From positions 310,001-374,000 of the forward strand of contig CAVVDM010000006.1 in NCBI GenBank assembly GCA_963746885.1: a stretch of DNA of 64,000 nucleotides, read 5' to 3'. The notes below the pieces were generated by a model. It saw only the letters and a list, made by a program, of their open reading frames with translations, made no database searches and had not been told where the DNA came from. The translations under genes and the position numbers were made by a program. Below, piece after piece: positions 7,995-16,611 of this stretch. Within the stretch, counting starts at the first letter, position 1, and the number at the start of each line of letters is the position of its first letter. This DNA is from DATARH01 sp963746885 (GTDB taxonomy: Bacteria > Pseudomonadota > Alphaproteobacteria > ATCC43930 > CGMCC-115725).

Positions 7995-8039
7995 TGGTGC
8001 CGGCTGTGTGGATCGAACACACGACCTACCGCTTACAAG
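7995..8039 (-). repeat. tRNA-Thr(UGU) 3' half, likely attachment-site remnant
   Basis: On the minus strand the sequence runs from the anticodon loop CTTGTAA (anticodon TGT) through GCGGT, a perfect T arm (GTGTG, TTCGATC, CACAC) and acceptor strand AGCCGGC to A-CCA at 7997-7995. The matching 5' half (acceptor GCCGGCT and D arm) is absent to the right. A tRNA 3' half of this extent is the usual duplicate left when an integrase inserts into a tRNA gene, so this is probably an att site or its remnant. Confidence 0.72.
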
Positions 8040-8781
8040 ACGCTTCATAGCGGCAACGCGTGCCGCCAGTTCCGACGGTTCAATCTCGAGCACACACAAA
8101 CGGTGTAATCCCAGCAGTACCCGAGCCACATTTCAGTCTCTCCCTAGCATGGGCGCACTCGCACCGAGGGTTTCCAATGGGGGTAACGGGTGGCACGAGC
8201 TTTAGTGCGCGCTCGCTCACGTACACCATGCTCCGTTGCGCCCCGATAATGTCGCCGCATGGCATCAGCTTCAGTTTGATCGGAGACGGCGCGGACGAGT
8301 TTTGATAGGGAAGCACGTGCACGCGCGAAGCATGGGTTCAGCTATCTCACACCTGGCATAAGAAACGTGAATTCTTCAGTCCAGGGCGCGGCTGTCGTCG
8401 GTCATGCGGCTGACAGAACTCATCTACCGAAAAGCCTGCGCATTCCTTCCCCGATCCGGGACGGGGCATCGGGCCCCCAATCTCGTGCCCCTCGCTCCGC
8501 TGCCGTAGGAGCCATCCTTTACTACGCACTAAGTAGATAAATCGGCTTTTGCACTCAGTTGGGGATGATCGACGCTTACCGGGCAGGAACGGGACTGCGA
8601 CGTGGTCACGCGCAAAGATGACGTTGTTGAGGACATAGCTGGACTTTTGTGCCGTCGATTATCAATCGGGGGCTGGCCTCATCCTCGGTGGGTTTTCCGC
8701 TCTGCTTCGTAATTAACCAAAAGGGTTGTATCGTATTCGCTCCTGCCGCGGGTCATAGGTTCACGACTGCCATTCGCTGAC
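8040..8781. other. 740-base stretch with no recognisable gene
   Basis: Short frames exist on both strands (for example minus 8080-8322 and minus 8347-8529), but none has a ribosome site, a family motif or convincing composition. The stretch is less GC-rich than the chromosomal parts of the window, consistent with foreign or decayed DNA. Confidence 0.5.
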
Positions 8782-9591
8782 TCAAAAGGCAACGGGTCGC
8801 TTGATGGTTTTAGCATAAAAGGCGAGATCGGCCTTATACATCGTCCGAACCTGTGCAACCAGCGAGGCATCGTACAACTGGGCGGTCCGCGGAATCTTCC
8901 CGGCGCGCTTCAGAGTAGCGATCTCATGCGCCGGTTTGTCCGCAAAAGGCTCATCGCTGTCGAGGCGTTCAAACTGGTCGGTACCATGCTTCGTAAAGTT
9001 GCGAGCATCGTGGATGGCAAGACCGATCCGCTGTTGCAAAGTCGCGACTACCTCTGAAAACGCTTCGAGACAGAAGTAATCATCGTAGTGCTCGTAAACC
9101 AGGAAATCAATCTGAGGGCACCAGTGCTCATTCTGCCGCAATCGTGATTTCAGACGGGCGATGAACTCCCGGAAGGTCACCATTGCCGGCGGGGTATGAT
9201 AGTTCGTCAAAGCCTGATACTGTGACGCCACTGCTGTCTGATCGACTATCTTATCGAGGTAGCAGCTGGCGATGCGCACATACGGATCACGAAGAATGGT
9301 GAACGTGTATTTGGCTTTTGCCAGCTCTGCCAAGCTCGCCTGGAAGGTCAGGTTGTTAGCGTGGATCCAGTTAAAGTCCGCGGGGGTGGCGATGGCTCCG
9401 TTCGCTATCCCAATCGTATAACGCATAGTCGAGCACGCGTTCTTTGGAATGAATGAGTAGATGGCGTCTGCCGCATAAATCGACAGAGCATACCGCGTGG
9501 CGAATTGATGAGCCACATTGCACGCCAACGACGCTATGTCGTGGCGCGTGTAGCGGAGAAGACGTTGGCTGGCGGATGGCATAGATGGCAT
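8782..9591 (-). CDS. Sulfotransferase family 2-type protein (269 aa)
   Basis: Transfers sulfate from PAPS, probably to a carbohydrate. The PAPS 5'-phosphosulfate loop is FIPKNACSTMR (48-57 region), the carbohydrate sulfotransferase form of PKxxxT/S. The 3'-phosphate site is LRDPYVRIASCY (100-111), matching RDPxxRxxSxY. Length is in the family range and the frame is unbroken. ATG 9591 follows a weak GAGAG ribosome site. The gene stands alone among insertion-sequence debris, and its AT content is higher than the surrounding chromosome, so it was probably acquired by transfer. The acceptor is unknown; a surface polysaccharide is likely. A second sulfotransferase gene lies 1.3 kb away. Confidence 0.82.
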   Translation of the reverse strand: MPSMPSASQRLLRYTRHDIASLACNVAHQFATRYALSIYAADAIYSFIPKNACSTMRYTIGIANGAIATPADFNWIHANNLTFQASLAELAKAKYTFTILRDPYVRIASCYLDKIVDQTAVASQYQALTNYHTPPAMVTFREFIARLKSRLRQNEHWCPQIDFLVYEHYDDYFCLEAFSEVVATLQQRIGLAIHDARNFTKHGTDQFERLDSDEPFADKPAHEIATLKRAGKIPRTAQLYDASLVAQVRTMYKADLAFYAKTIKRPVAF

Positions 9592-9794
9592 TGCTCTCGT
9601 AAGATCCTGCTGGAAATCCCGATCCTATTACTTCGCACCAACCGAAGCTGAAATAAGGCGCTTGCTGCGTAGACCTCCAGTGCCTGGCCTCGGGTGCAGG
9701 TCGACTGCCCGCTCCCGTTGTGCAGGGTACGCATTTTGCCGCCAGCCTCGTTCGCCGTCGCCCGACCAGATCTGCGCCGCACAGGCCGAGCATC

Positions 9795-10060
9795 GCGTTG
9801 ATGGATGCCGGCTACGGCAGCAACACCCGGCTGCAGACCGAGATCGCTGCGCTCGGCCTCAATTACATCGCCGGCATCCCGCCGGATGCCATAGCTTAGC
9901 CGCCGGGGGTGGCACCGTTGCCGGCGAACCCCCTGGTCGGGCCGTGGCCGCCCCCCCAGCGGCACCCGCCATGACCCCGAGCACCAGCCGGCGCAAGAGG
10001 CATGGCAGGACTGGCGCGAGGGAGCGGCGGATAAGCCCCGCCTCGACCGGCTGGCCGTAA
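9795..10060 (+). mobile_element. IS701-like transposase remnant
   Basis: A DDE transposase core is readable: ALMDAGYGSNTRLQTE, then IAALGLNYIAGIPPDA, then after stops PPGVAPLPANPLVGPW and WQDWREGAADKPRLD. These follow the order of IS701-type transposases. Stops at about 9898 and 9983, plus frame changes, show it is dead. No inverted repeats were found at its ends. Confidence 0.65.
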
Positions 10061-10266
10061 CCTCTAAACCGACATTCGCCGGATTCCTGCGGTCTTGCGG
10101 CCAGGATCGCGCCTTTGATCGCCTTGAGCAACGGTAATTGGCGCTCGCCGCGAGCAAAGCGCGCTCGAAGTTACCGGTCGAGGGCGCCAAAGCGCTGCAT
10201 AGCGGTGATTTGGGCACACCGCACAGACCTCTCCTATAGCCGCCCGTCGCACGATCTGCCCGCAGC

Positions 10267-10410
10267 TCATGCCGGCGCGGGGGGTGCCCGCAGCCGGGCA
10301 ATCAGCCGATCAGCGACAGAATTTCCTGGAACATCTGTCGCGGCACCGCGACCTCGGCCATTTGGAAGGTAACGTAGCGCCCGTGGCTGACGACCTTTGC
10401 GCCGATCTTG
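10267..10410 (-). mobile_element. IS1380-like transposase C-terminal remnant
   Basis: On the minus strand, EKLVKIGAKVVSHGRYVTF and MAEVAVPRQMFQEILSLI, then after a break RLIARLRAPPAPA, reproduce the well-conserved C-terminus of IS1380-type transposases. A short insertion or duplication near 10305 breaks the frame. Only about 48 codons remain. Confidence 0.65.
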
Positions 10411-10416
10411 ACCAGC

Positions 10417-10662
10417 TTCTCGGCCGCCGGCATTGCGACCGAGCTCGGCTGTCACTCCTTCCGTGCGACCGGTATCACCGTCTATCTGCAGAACGGGGGG
10501 CTCCTCGAACACGCCCAGCAGATGGCCGCGCACGAAAGCGCGCGCACGACGATACTCTACAACCGGCGGAGCGACAGGGTGACCTTGGATGAGGCCGAGA
10601 AGATCGTGGTCCTGCTCCTCTTCCCTGCCCGATCGTCCAACGTCCATATCTCGGCAAGATAG
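10417..10662 (+). pseudogene. Tyrosine recombinase (integrase) C-terminal fragment
   Basis: The frame shows SAAGIATELGCHSFRATGIT (catalytic His and Arg of the HxxR box), then VYLQNGGLLEHAQQMAAHES and ARTTILYNRRSDRVTLDEAEKI. The last part contains the nucleophilic Tyr in TTILYNR. All N-terminal and central parts are missing because the upstream DNA is an IS1380 remnant on the other strand. Best read as a phage-type integrase cut by transposition. Confidence 0.72.
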
Positions 10663-10734
10663 CGAGCTTGACGATCAGATCGCGATAGTCACGGCACGGA
10701 ACGTGCTTACGGTGGAGCACGCGTCCATCAAATT

Positions 10735-10845
10735 AGCCCCGATCGCTCGGATCGCCTCGGCGATGCTCTGTCCTTGTGATGCCGGAGCATTAAGCTGCCG
10801 TAGCATCGCGATTATCTCCTCCGGCTTGTAGCTCTTCCTCGGCAT
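10735..10845 (-). mobile_element. IS3-family OrfA N-terminal remnant
   Basis: The minus strand encodes MPRKSYKPEEIIAMLRQ, then GQSIAEAIRAIGAN, the start of the HTH transposase OrfA of IS3-group elements, and loses homology after about 37 residues. The matching OrfB tail is at 12190-12330 on the other strand, so the two pieces are not one simple element. Confidence 0.7.
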
Positions 10846-10905
10846 CGTGGAACTCCTTGATGGCCAGAACCATCCCTCACGGAGGGCCACTTCTTCGGGG
10901 GTGGA

Positions 10906-11809
10906 TCATTTCCCGGTCGCCAACCAATGGGCGCATTCTTCGCCTAGCTCACGCCGCGCCATTGCCTCATAGGCACGGCAATCGGAAGCACTCAAGTCCT
11001 CACGCCAGCGCCCATTCGTGCCCTTATGAATAAAGGTCTGTGCGCCGTTGTCCCAGAAGATGCCTCCAAACGGCAGCGATCTCACAGCATGTGCTTTCAT
11101 ATAGTCAAAGCTGCTATGTTTTATAATCTTGGGCCACACCGTAGGGTCGATCGATATCTCAAGAAAGTCGGCAATGCGCCTTATTTGACCGGGCATGTCG
11201 GCTTTAAGAGACGCAAAATGCAGGAACAGCAGATTAGGTAGATTCCGGACAGCCCACCAGGAGCGGACGTTTTCCCAAAACGAGGGGAACGGATAGCCGT
11301 CTCTTTCCAGCCACGTACGGAAATATTCGCGTCTCGACGCTGGGGGCCGCTCGATTGGCGGCCCAACCCGGCCTGGCGTGTCATTGACAATTGCGTACAG
11401 CCCAGCGTTTGCATTGAACCAATGATTGTGCATGCTCCATACTACGTCCCGCCCGTCACGTCCGATATAGATGTATTGCGCATTGGGCGAAAAAACGAGC
11501 GCGTCCAACGGTAGATGGGTCTTGAGGAAGCGGCGGTGTGTCTGCGCTTCCACGGCCGCCAGCTTGACTTCCTTGGGCGGCAGGCGCGCGTCGAGCCACG
11601 GCGACATTTCGGCCACCGGCAACCCTTCCGCGCCACTAAACAGCAGCTGCGAGACGATTTGTTGTACCCAAGTGGTACCCGACTTCGACCAATTTGCGAT
11701 CACAATGTCATTCTCTCGAAAAATAAAGTCATTCCAAAATGACGAGTTCGAAAAGCTGCGTGCGCAGTTCCCGTGTTTTCACCGGCCAATGGCTCTTGGT
11801 CTGCGACAT
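10906..11809 (-). pseudogene. Sulfotransferase (Sulfotransfer_1 type), frameshifted near 11745
   Basis: The uninterrupted part (10906-11703) has the PAPS loop NWSKSGTTWVQ, KTHLP, the 3'-phosphate site GRDGRDVVWS, and the C-terminal HKGTNGRWRED. It starts unusually close to the loop. Reading upstream in the same frame gives FWNDFIFRENDIVIAN, the normal sequence before the loop, but without a start codon; the earlier N-terminus (MSQTKSHWPVKTRELRTQLF from ATG 11809) is in another frame. One extra base in GAAC at about 11745 explains this. Translation could still begin at GTG 11703, giving a shortened protein. PAPS-dependent sulfation of a small or sugar substrate is the family role. Confidence 0.75.
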
Positions 11810-12189
11810 GAGCATTGCCCCTGAATTTATCACTCGCTGTTCCGTCATGGTGTGGCAATCGCCATCGCGAGCCGATCAAGTTCGACATTCAGGCAGCAAA
11901 ATCGACAACGGCGCAACCGGCACGATCAATAGCTCCAGTGGGAATAGACCAAGTGTGGGCGGGGAGATGCGAACTCAGCGGCGCCGCCACTAACCGCCAC
12001 ACTCCGCCTGCCCGTGTCGCTCGCAACCACCTCACGGACAAATTGTCCGCTAGGTCGCCGCGGCCGCGGCTTTACGGCCACCGGTCAGAAAAGCAATCGT
12101 TGCGCGCCACTTGACGGCCCACGTTTGCGCGCTCCCCTCGCCTAGCACGAACGCCTGCAAGCGGTTTACGAGCTGACTGGTACCGGGCG
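11810..12189. other. No gene recognised
   Basis: Only short overlapping frames without motifs. The right part (about 12050-12180) may belong to the degraded IS3-type element whose OrfB tail follows. Confidence 0.45.
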
Positions 12190-12345
12190 CGCTGCCGCGC
12201 GGTGCGATCTGTTCGCCTATATCGCGGGCTACTACAATCGACAGCACAGCGGCGCCACTCCGCGATCGGCTACATCATCCCCGAACAGGCAGCGGCAAAA
12301 TCCGCGGAATCCGGTGTCCACTTTTGGGGCAAGGTCAAAATGTCG
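12190..12345 (+). mobile_element. IS3-family OrfB (integrase core) C-terminal remnant
   Basis: One frame reads RCDLFAYIAGYYNRQ and, after a one-base shift, the next reads RRHSAIGYIIPEQAAAKSAE and SGVHFWGKV. This is the conserved end of IS3-group OrfB, where NxxRRHSA(I/L)GY(I/L)TPE is diagnostic. Upstream catalytic parts are not recoverable. Confidence 0.72.
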
Positions 12346-12495
12346 GGAGGACCAGCTTCTGGAAAGCTGACGCGGAACACGCTTCTCCCGGCGCGAGCAA
12401 ACACCGCCTGTTGGCGTAGGCTGTCGCGCGCCTCTTGAAATCGCTCAACATGGCCGTCGTCACCGCTGCGATCTGGCGACGGTCGGGGGCGCGGT

Positions 12496-13804
12496 CTACC
12501 GAGGCGCTGGGGCCTTGACGGACGGGGGAAGCGCGGCGCCGGCTTCGCGTTCGAAGAGGACCGGCGGTGCCTTGAGCCAGGGGTAGCCGCGAACGGCCTG
12601 CTTGTACGCGTCGGCGAACAGCGCCCGCATATAGGCAGTATCGAAATCCTCCTTATGCTCGGCCTTAAAGTCGGGGCGAATATAGGCCAAGTTGTAGTCG
12701 ACGCCGTCATGTTTCGCCGTCGCATAAATTCTCAAAATATCGTTGTAGCCGCTGTAATGGATCATCGTCGAGATGGCGCGGCCGGCGATCGATAACAGTC
12801 GCCGATCGACCGTCGCCCAGTCCGGGTCGAGCCGGCCGCAGCGGATGATATAGGCATGGCGCTGGCGGGCCAGAGCGCCCTGCCGCAAATTGACGAGCCT
12901 GCCGATCTGCGGCGGATAGAGGAAGGTTTGCGCCACCGCTCCTCCATCGACGTGCATTTCCTGGTAATGCCGACCGCCCGAACTCGACATCGATCATCAC
13001 CGGCGGGAAAAGGCCGGGCACGGCAGCGGAGGCGAGCAGGATTTTGCGGAACAGATCGAGGGCGCCGGGCCGACCGCTCGCGGCGATCGCTCCGATGTTC
13101 CAGAACACCGGACGCTGCACGTCGATATCGGTCGTGCCGATCAGCAGCAAGCGTCCCTTGTCGTACTCCCGAGCGATCGCGGCCAGCATGTCGGCATTGG
13201 CGTATCGCGAGATCAGCTGAAACAGCGGCGTGGTATCGGCCAGCGACTCGTGGAACACAGCTGACAGCAGACCGCGCTTCTCGTAGATGTTATCCGGGCC
13301 GATTCCGGTATAGACGGCGCGCAGTTGCCGGTCGTAGGCCGGCCCGAGAAAGGCGAAGGGGGCGACCAGCGCGCCGGTGCTGATGCCGGTGACCAGCTTG
13401 AAGGACGGCCGGGTGCCGCTGGCGCTCCAGCCCACCAAAAGGCCTGCGGCGAACGCGCCGTTATCCGATCCGCCGGAGATCGCAAGAAAATTCGCCGGAG
13501 GCTCGGAACCGGTCTGGCCCGCCTTGGCTCGCGCCGCGCGCTCTCGCTCGCGTGCCCGGTTCGCTTCTGCAATCATCGCAGCCGCGTCTGTGTCCGGCCA
13601 GAAGCGCGCATTCTTGATGCCGAGCACGGTCGAGTGGTCGGTCAGGCTCGCCGGCTCCGCGGGAAGCCGCGACAGCCCCGCGCAACCGGTACCGAGCTGC
13701 AGCAGCAGCAATGACGGCACCACCCGGGCCAACCACGACCAGCGACGACGGGCGGCGCGAGGCCGGTTGTCCCTCCGAATTGCAACGACAAGCCTAGTCG
13801 GCAT
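12496..13804 (-). pseudogene. Patatin-like phospholipase lipoprotein, frameshifted near 12985
   Basis: Residues 20-42 are a lipoprotein signal (SLLLLQLGTGCAG, lipobox Cys). The patatin domain has the oxyanion loop GGSDNGAF, the nucleophile motif GISTGA, and, in a second frame, the catalytic Asp in HVDGGAV. The first frame runs from 13804 to about 12990 (VMIDVEF); the second resumes with GGRHYQEMHVDGG and ends at 12496. One extra T near 12985 accounts for the break. Such lipoproteins are membrane-bound lipid hydrolases. Both halves are otherwise well preserved, so the mutation is recent or a sequencing error. Confidence 0.78.
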
Positions 13805-13913
13805 CTTTGCAAGGTCTCCCTATCGAACCAATTCCTCGCGGCAGAGGCCCCGCGCCGCAGAAAGGAGAGGCGTCGCCGCAGCCGACAAGATAGGCCGGGG
13901 CTCATGCCGGTTT

Positions 13914-14791
13914 CTAGGCCTCCACGAGTTCGACCGACCGTTCGGCGATGGCCGCCGGCTCCGCCCCCGGCCCTACCCCCTGCGCGCCGCCGACCAGGCC
14001 GACGAGCGGCACAGCAAACTTGATGCCGTTGGCCTCGAATGCCTTCTTGATCATCGCGTTCGCCCGGCGACGGATGACGAATTGCTCGCCGGGCAACGTC
14101 ATCATTTTCAGCCGGATCCGCACCGAGCCATCGGCCAGCTGATCGACCCCCTGCATCTTTAGAGGCTCGATGATCAGCGGTGCGAATTCGGGGATTTCCG
14201 CCAATTCCTGGCCGATCTGCTTGATCAGTTTTTTGGCGCGGTCGAGGTCGTCGTCGTAGGTGATGCCGATCAGAAGCTTGTCGATCACCCAATCGCGGCT
14301 CATGTTCTGCACCGCGCCCAGCTGGCTGAACGGTACGGTGTAGACTGGGCCGCTCGGTGCCGCAGCCGCACCGAGCGGATGCTGAAGCTCTCCACCGCGC
14401 CTTTGTCGTTGCCGCTCTGGATGTACTCGCCGATGCGGAAGGCGTCGTCGATCAGATAGAACATGCCGGCGATGATGTCGCGAACCAGGGCCTGCGAGCC
14501 GGAGCCGAATGCCAAGCCGACGATGCCGGCGCCGGCGATCAGCGGCCCGATCTCGACGCCAAGCGCGGCCAGGACCATCATCACCGCGACAGTCAGCACG
14601 ACGACGCGGAGAACCGTGCGGAAAATCGGCAGCAGGGTGCGAAGCCGCGCCCGCCGCCGCGCTTCGGGACTGGTCGCGTGTCCGGGATCGCCTGCCACCG
14701 GTGCCGACGCTCGTCCCTCGCGCAGCGGCGCTGCGGCGACAAGCAGCGCCGCGATCCCGACCAGCGCGCCCCGACTTACGCTATCTCTCAC
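13914..14791 (-). pseudogene. MscS-type mechanosensitive channel, shortened and frameshifted near 14352
   Basis: The first frame (from 14791) has a hydrophobic start, then RTVLRVVVLTVAVMMVLAAL, the pore helix IAGAGIVGLAFGSGSQ and LVRDIIAGMFYLIDD, which are core MscS sequences. The second frame continues with GPVYTVPFSQLGAVQN and the cytoplasmic domain (RDWVIDKLLIGITYDDD) to 13914. The shift lies in CACCGAGCGGCCC at about 14352. Most of the N-terminal membrane region found in relatives is missing: the signal-like start joins almost directly to the last helices. Two lesions, so probably dead. Confidence 0.76.
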
Positions 14792-14833
14792 GGTGGAAGC
14801 CCCTTAGTCGTCCCGCCATTGTATCGTGCGCCC

Positions 14834-15133
14834 TCATGCGGCGGGCGATCCGGCCCCTTTAGCGGCGACAAAGCGTTGGCGCGCGTTGCGATCGGCAACG
14901 GGATCACCCGAATGCAGCAGCCGCTTAACGGGTACGCCGAAAATCGCCTGCAGCGCGTCGAGGTTGTCGGATTTGAGATCGGCAACAACCGCAGCAACCG
15001 CGTCGTCGCGGGATTCGAACGTTTTGCGGGCTTCCCCCGGCGCAGCGCGCACGGCCGTCGCAAAGGCGACGCACAACAAGAGCGTCGGCCCGGCAAGACG
15101 CAACGATGACCGCAGCATAGTCAACCTCACCAT
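14834..15133 (-). pseudogene. DUF2950 family protein, truncated (99 aa of about 300)
   Basis: After a signal peptide (LRLAGPTLLLCVAFATAVRA) the family start is clear: TFESRDDAVAAVVADLKSDN, LDALQAIFGVPVKRLLHSGD and NARQRFVAAK. The protein then stops, while DUF2950 proteins normally continue for about 200 more residues. The lost part is not present downstream; the MscS gene begins 43 bases later. A deletion is therefore likely. It is usually found beside DUF3300 genes, as here. Confidence 0.72.
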
Positions 15134-15145
15134 CGCACCCTCCGA

Positions 15146-15943
15146 TCAGCGCCGAAACCCGCCGCCGCGAAACCCGCCCCCGCGAGGCCCTGACGCGCCC
15201 CCGAAGGAGCGGCTCCCGAAGCTGCCCATCTGCTGCCGGCTCGCCCGTCCGCGCAGCGAGTCGGCGCGGGCGCTCGCTCCGCTTCCCGGATCGAAGGCCG
15301 CCGGCCGTGGCGCAGCCCGGGAGGCCGCATTCCGTGAAGAGCTGCCGGCCGGCCGTGCCTGCGCGTTGTGGATGCCGGGGCTCGGGTTGCCCGCGTGCTC
15401 GAGCGCGTTGCCGAGGTCTGGTAGCCGCGATAATCGCGGCGCTGGGCGGTGGTCCCGGCGGGCTGCCGGCCGTAGCGCTGCCGCGTCGCCGCATCGCGAT
15501 AGGGCACCCCGTCGCGATGCACCGAATTGTGCTGCCACGTATTGCCGGCAATCGTCGTCCGGTTGGCGTTGATCTGGTTCCAGCGATTGACGTTGATGTT
15601 GACGTCGCCGGTGTGCCAGTTCGGATGGCCCCACCCCCAGTAGTTGTTGCTGACCGCGATGCCGACGGCGAAACCCAATGTCATGCCGGCGGCGAATCGG
15701 CTCGGCCGACCAACGCGCCGCGATGACGATCTCCAGCGGATACGTCGCCGCTGTCAGCACCTGGATCAGCAGCTCGTCGGGGTAGAGGGTGATCGGCGCC
15801 ATCAGCTGGTCGAGCTCGGCCACTTTGAGACTGGCCGTTGCGGTAGCCGGCGCCGCTGCCGCCTGCGCCGCGCCGAGCGGCGCCGGTGCGGCCGTGAAAA
15901 CCAACAGGGGCCCCACCAGACCCAGCGCGATCACAGATTTCAC
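15146..15943 (-). pseudogene. DUF3300 family protein, internal deletion and frameshifts
   Basis: The start is typical: signal peptide, then ELDQLMAPITLYPDELL and VLTAATYPLEIVIAARWS. The frame then jumps about 100 residues further into the family (MTLGFAVGIAVSNNYWGWG, QHNSVHRDGVPYRDAATR) in a different frame, and the Gly-rich C-terminus (MGSFGSRSFGGASGPRGGG) is back in the first frame. So there is one internal deletion near 15700 and at least one more shift near 15430. DUF3300 proteins are exported proteins of unknown role. Confidence 0.75.
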
Positions 15944-16178
15944 CGTCGCCCCTGCCGTTGGGAAGATGCGTCAGGGATAGACGGCCGGTGAAATCCGAGG
16001 CAAGTAGCTTACGGTAGCTACGCGGCGTGCGACCGGGCGTGGCTGTAGACGCCGTCGATGGGCGAACTGCGAACGCAGGACGATTGCGTCAAAACAGCCG
16101 CCGATCGGTGCGGCGAACGGGGTCCCGGCGATACCGCCGCCGGCCGCAGCGGAATATCGCTTGCCGGAAAGATCGCGG
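15944..16178. other. Intergenic, no gene recognised
   Basis: No convincing frame or strong hairpin; it probably contains the promoter of the DUF3300/DUF2950 pair. Confidence 0.4.
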
Positions 16179-16427
16179 TCAACTTGGCGGCAGCGAGCGC
16201 AGGTGATCCTCTATCTCCCGGTCGAGATCCTCGACCAGCTTTCGATACTCCGAAATCTTCTGCTGAGCTGCGGGATCGCCAGCTTGCGTCCAGCATTCCA
16301 GCGCCTCGACCGCGTCTCCATAATCCTCGCAAAGCGAGCGGAACTCGGGGTTCTTCAGAATCTCCCGTTCGATCCGAGCACCGCACACGACGAACCGCTT
16401 CAGGGCTGCCGTCAGTTTACCGGGCAT
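16179..16427 (-). CDS. Small helical hypothetical protein (82 aa)
   Basis: ATG 16427 opens a compact acidic helical protein beginning MPGKLTAALKRFVVC and ending LDREIEDHLRSLPPS. It has the look of a real conserved small protein (even amphipathic helices, no low complexity), and the composition suggests a short coiled-coil partner protein. Family not recognised. The frame is open to 16496, but the added residues look non-coding. Confidence 0.6.
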   Translation of the reverse strand: MPGKLTAALKRFVVCGARIEREILKNPEFRSLCEDYGDAVEALECWTQAGDPAAQQKISEYRKLVEDLDREIEDHLRSLPPS

Positions 16428-16611
16428 GTGTCCTGCGTCCGGCGGCACCCGCGGGCAGTCTGAATGTTCCCTTTGCGCATCTTCGGGCTTGCGCACTCGG
16501 CATAACCGGCATGAGGTGGGACCCGGTGTCGACGTGGATCGAGGGGCAGAATGTCAAATTTACGTCTCGGCCGGCAAGGGATGTTACTGTACACTACGGG
16601 CCCAAGAGAGA

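Noticed and set aside
8347..8529. 60-residue minus-strand frame
   Set aside because: No ribosome site, no family, biased composition; treated as non-coding.
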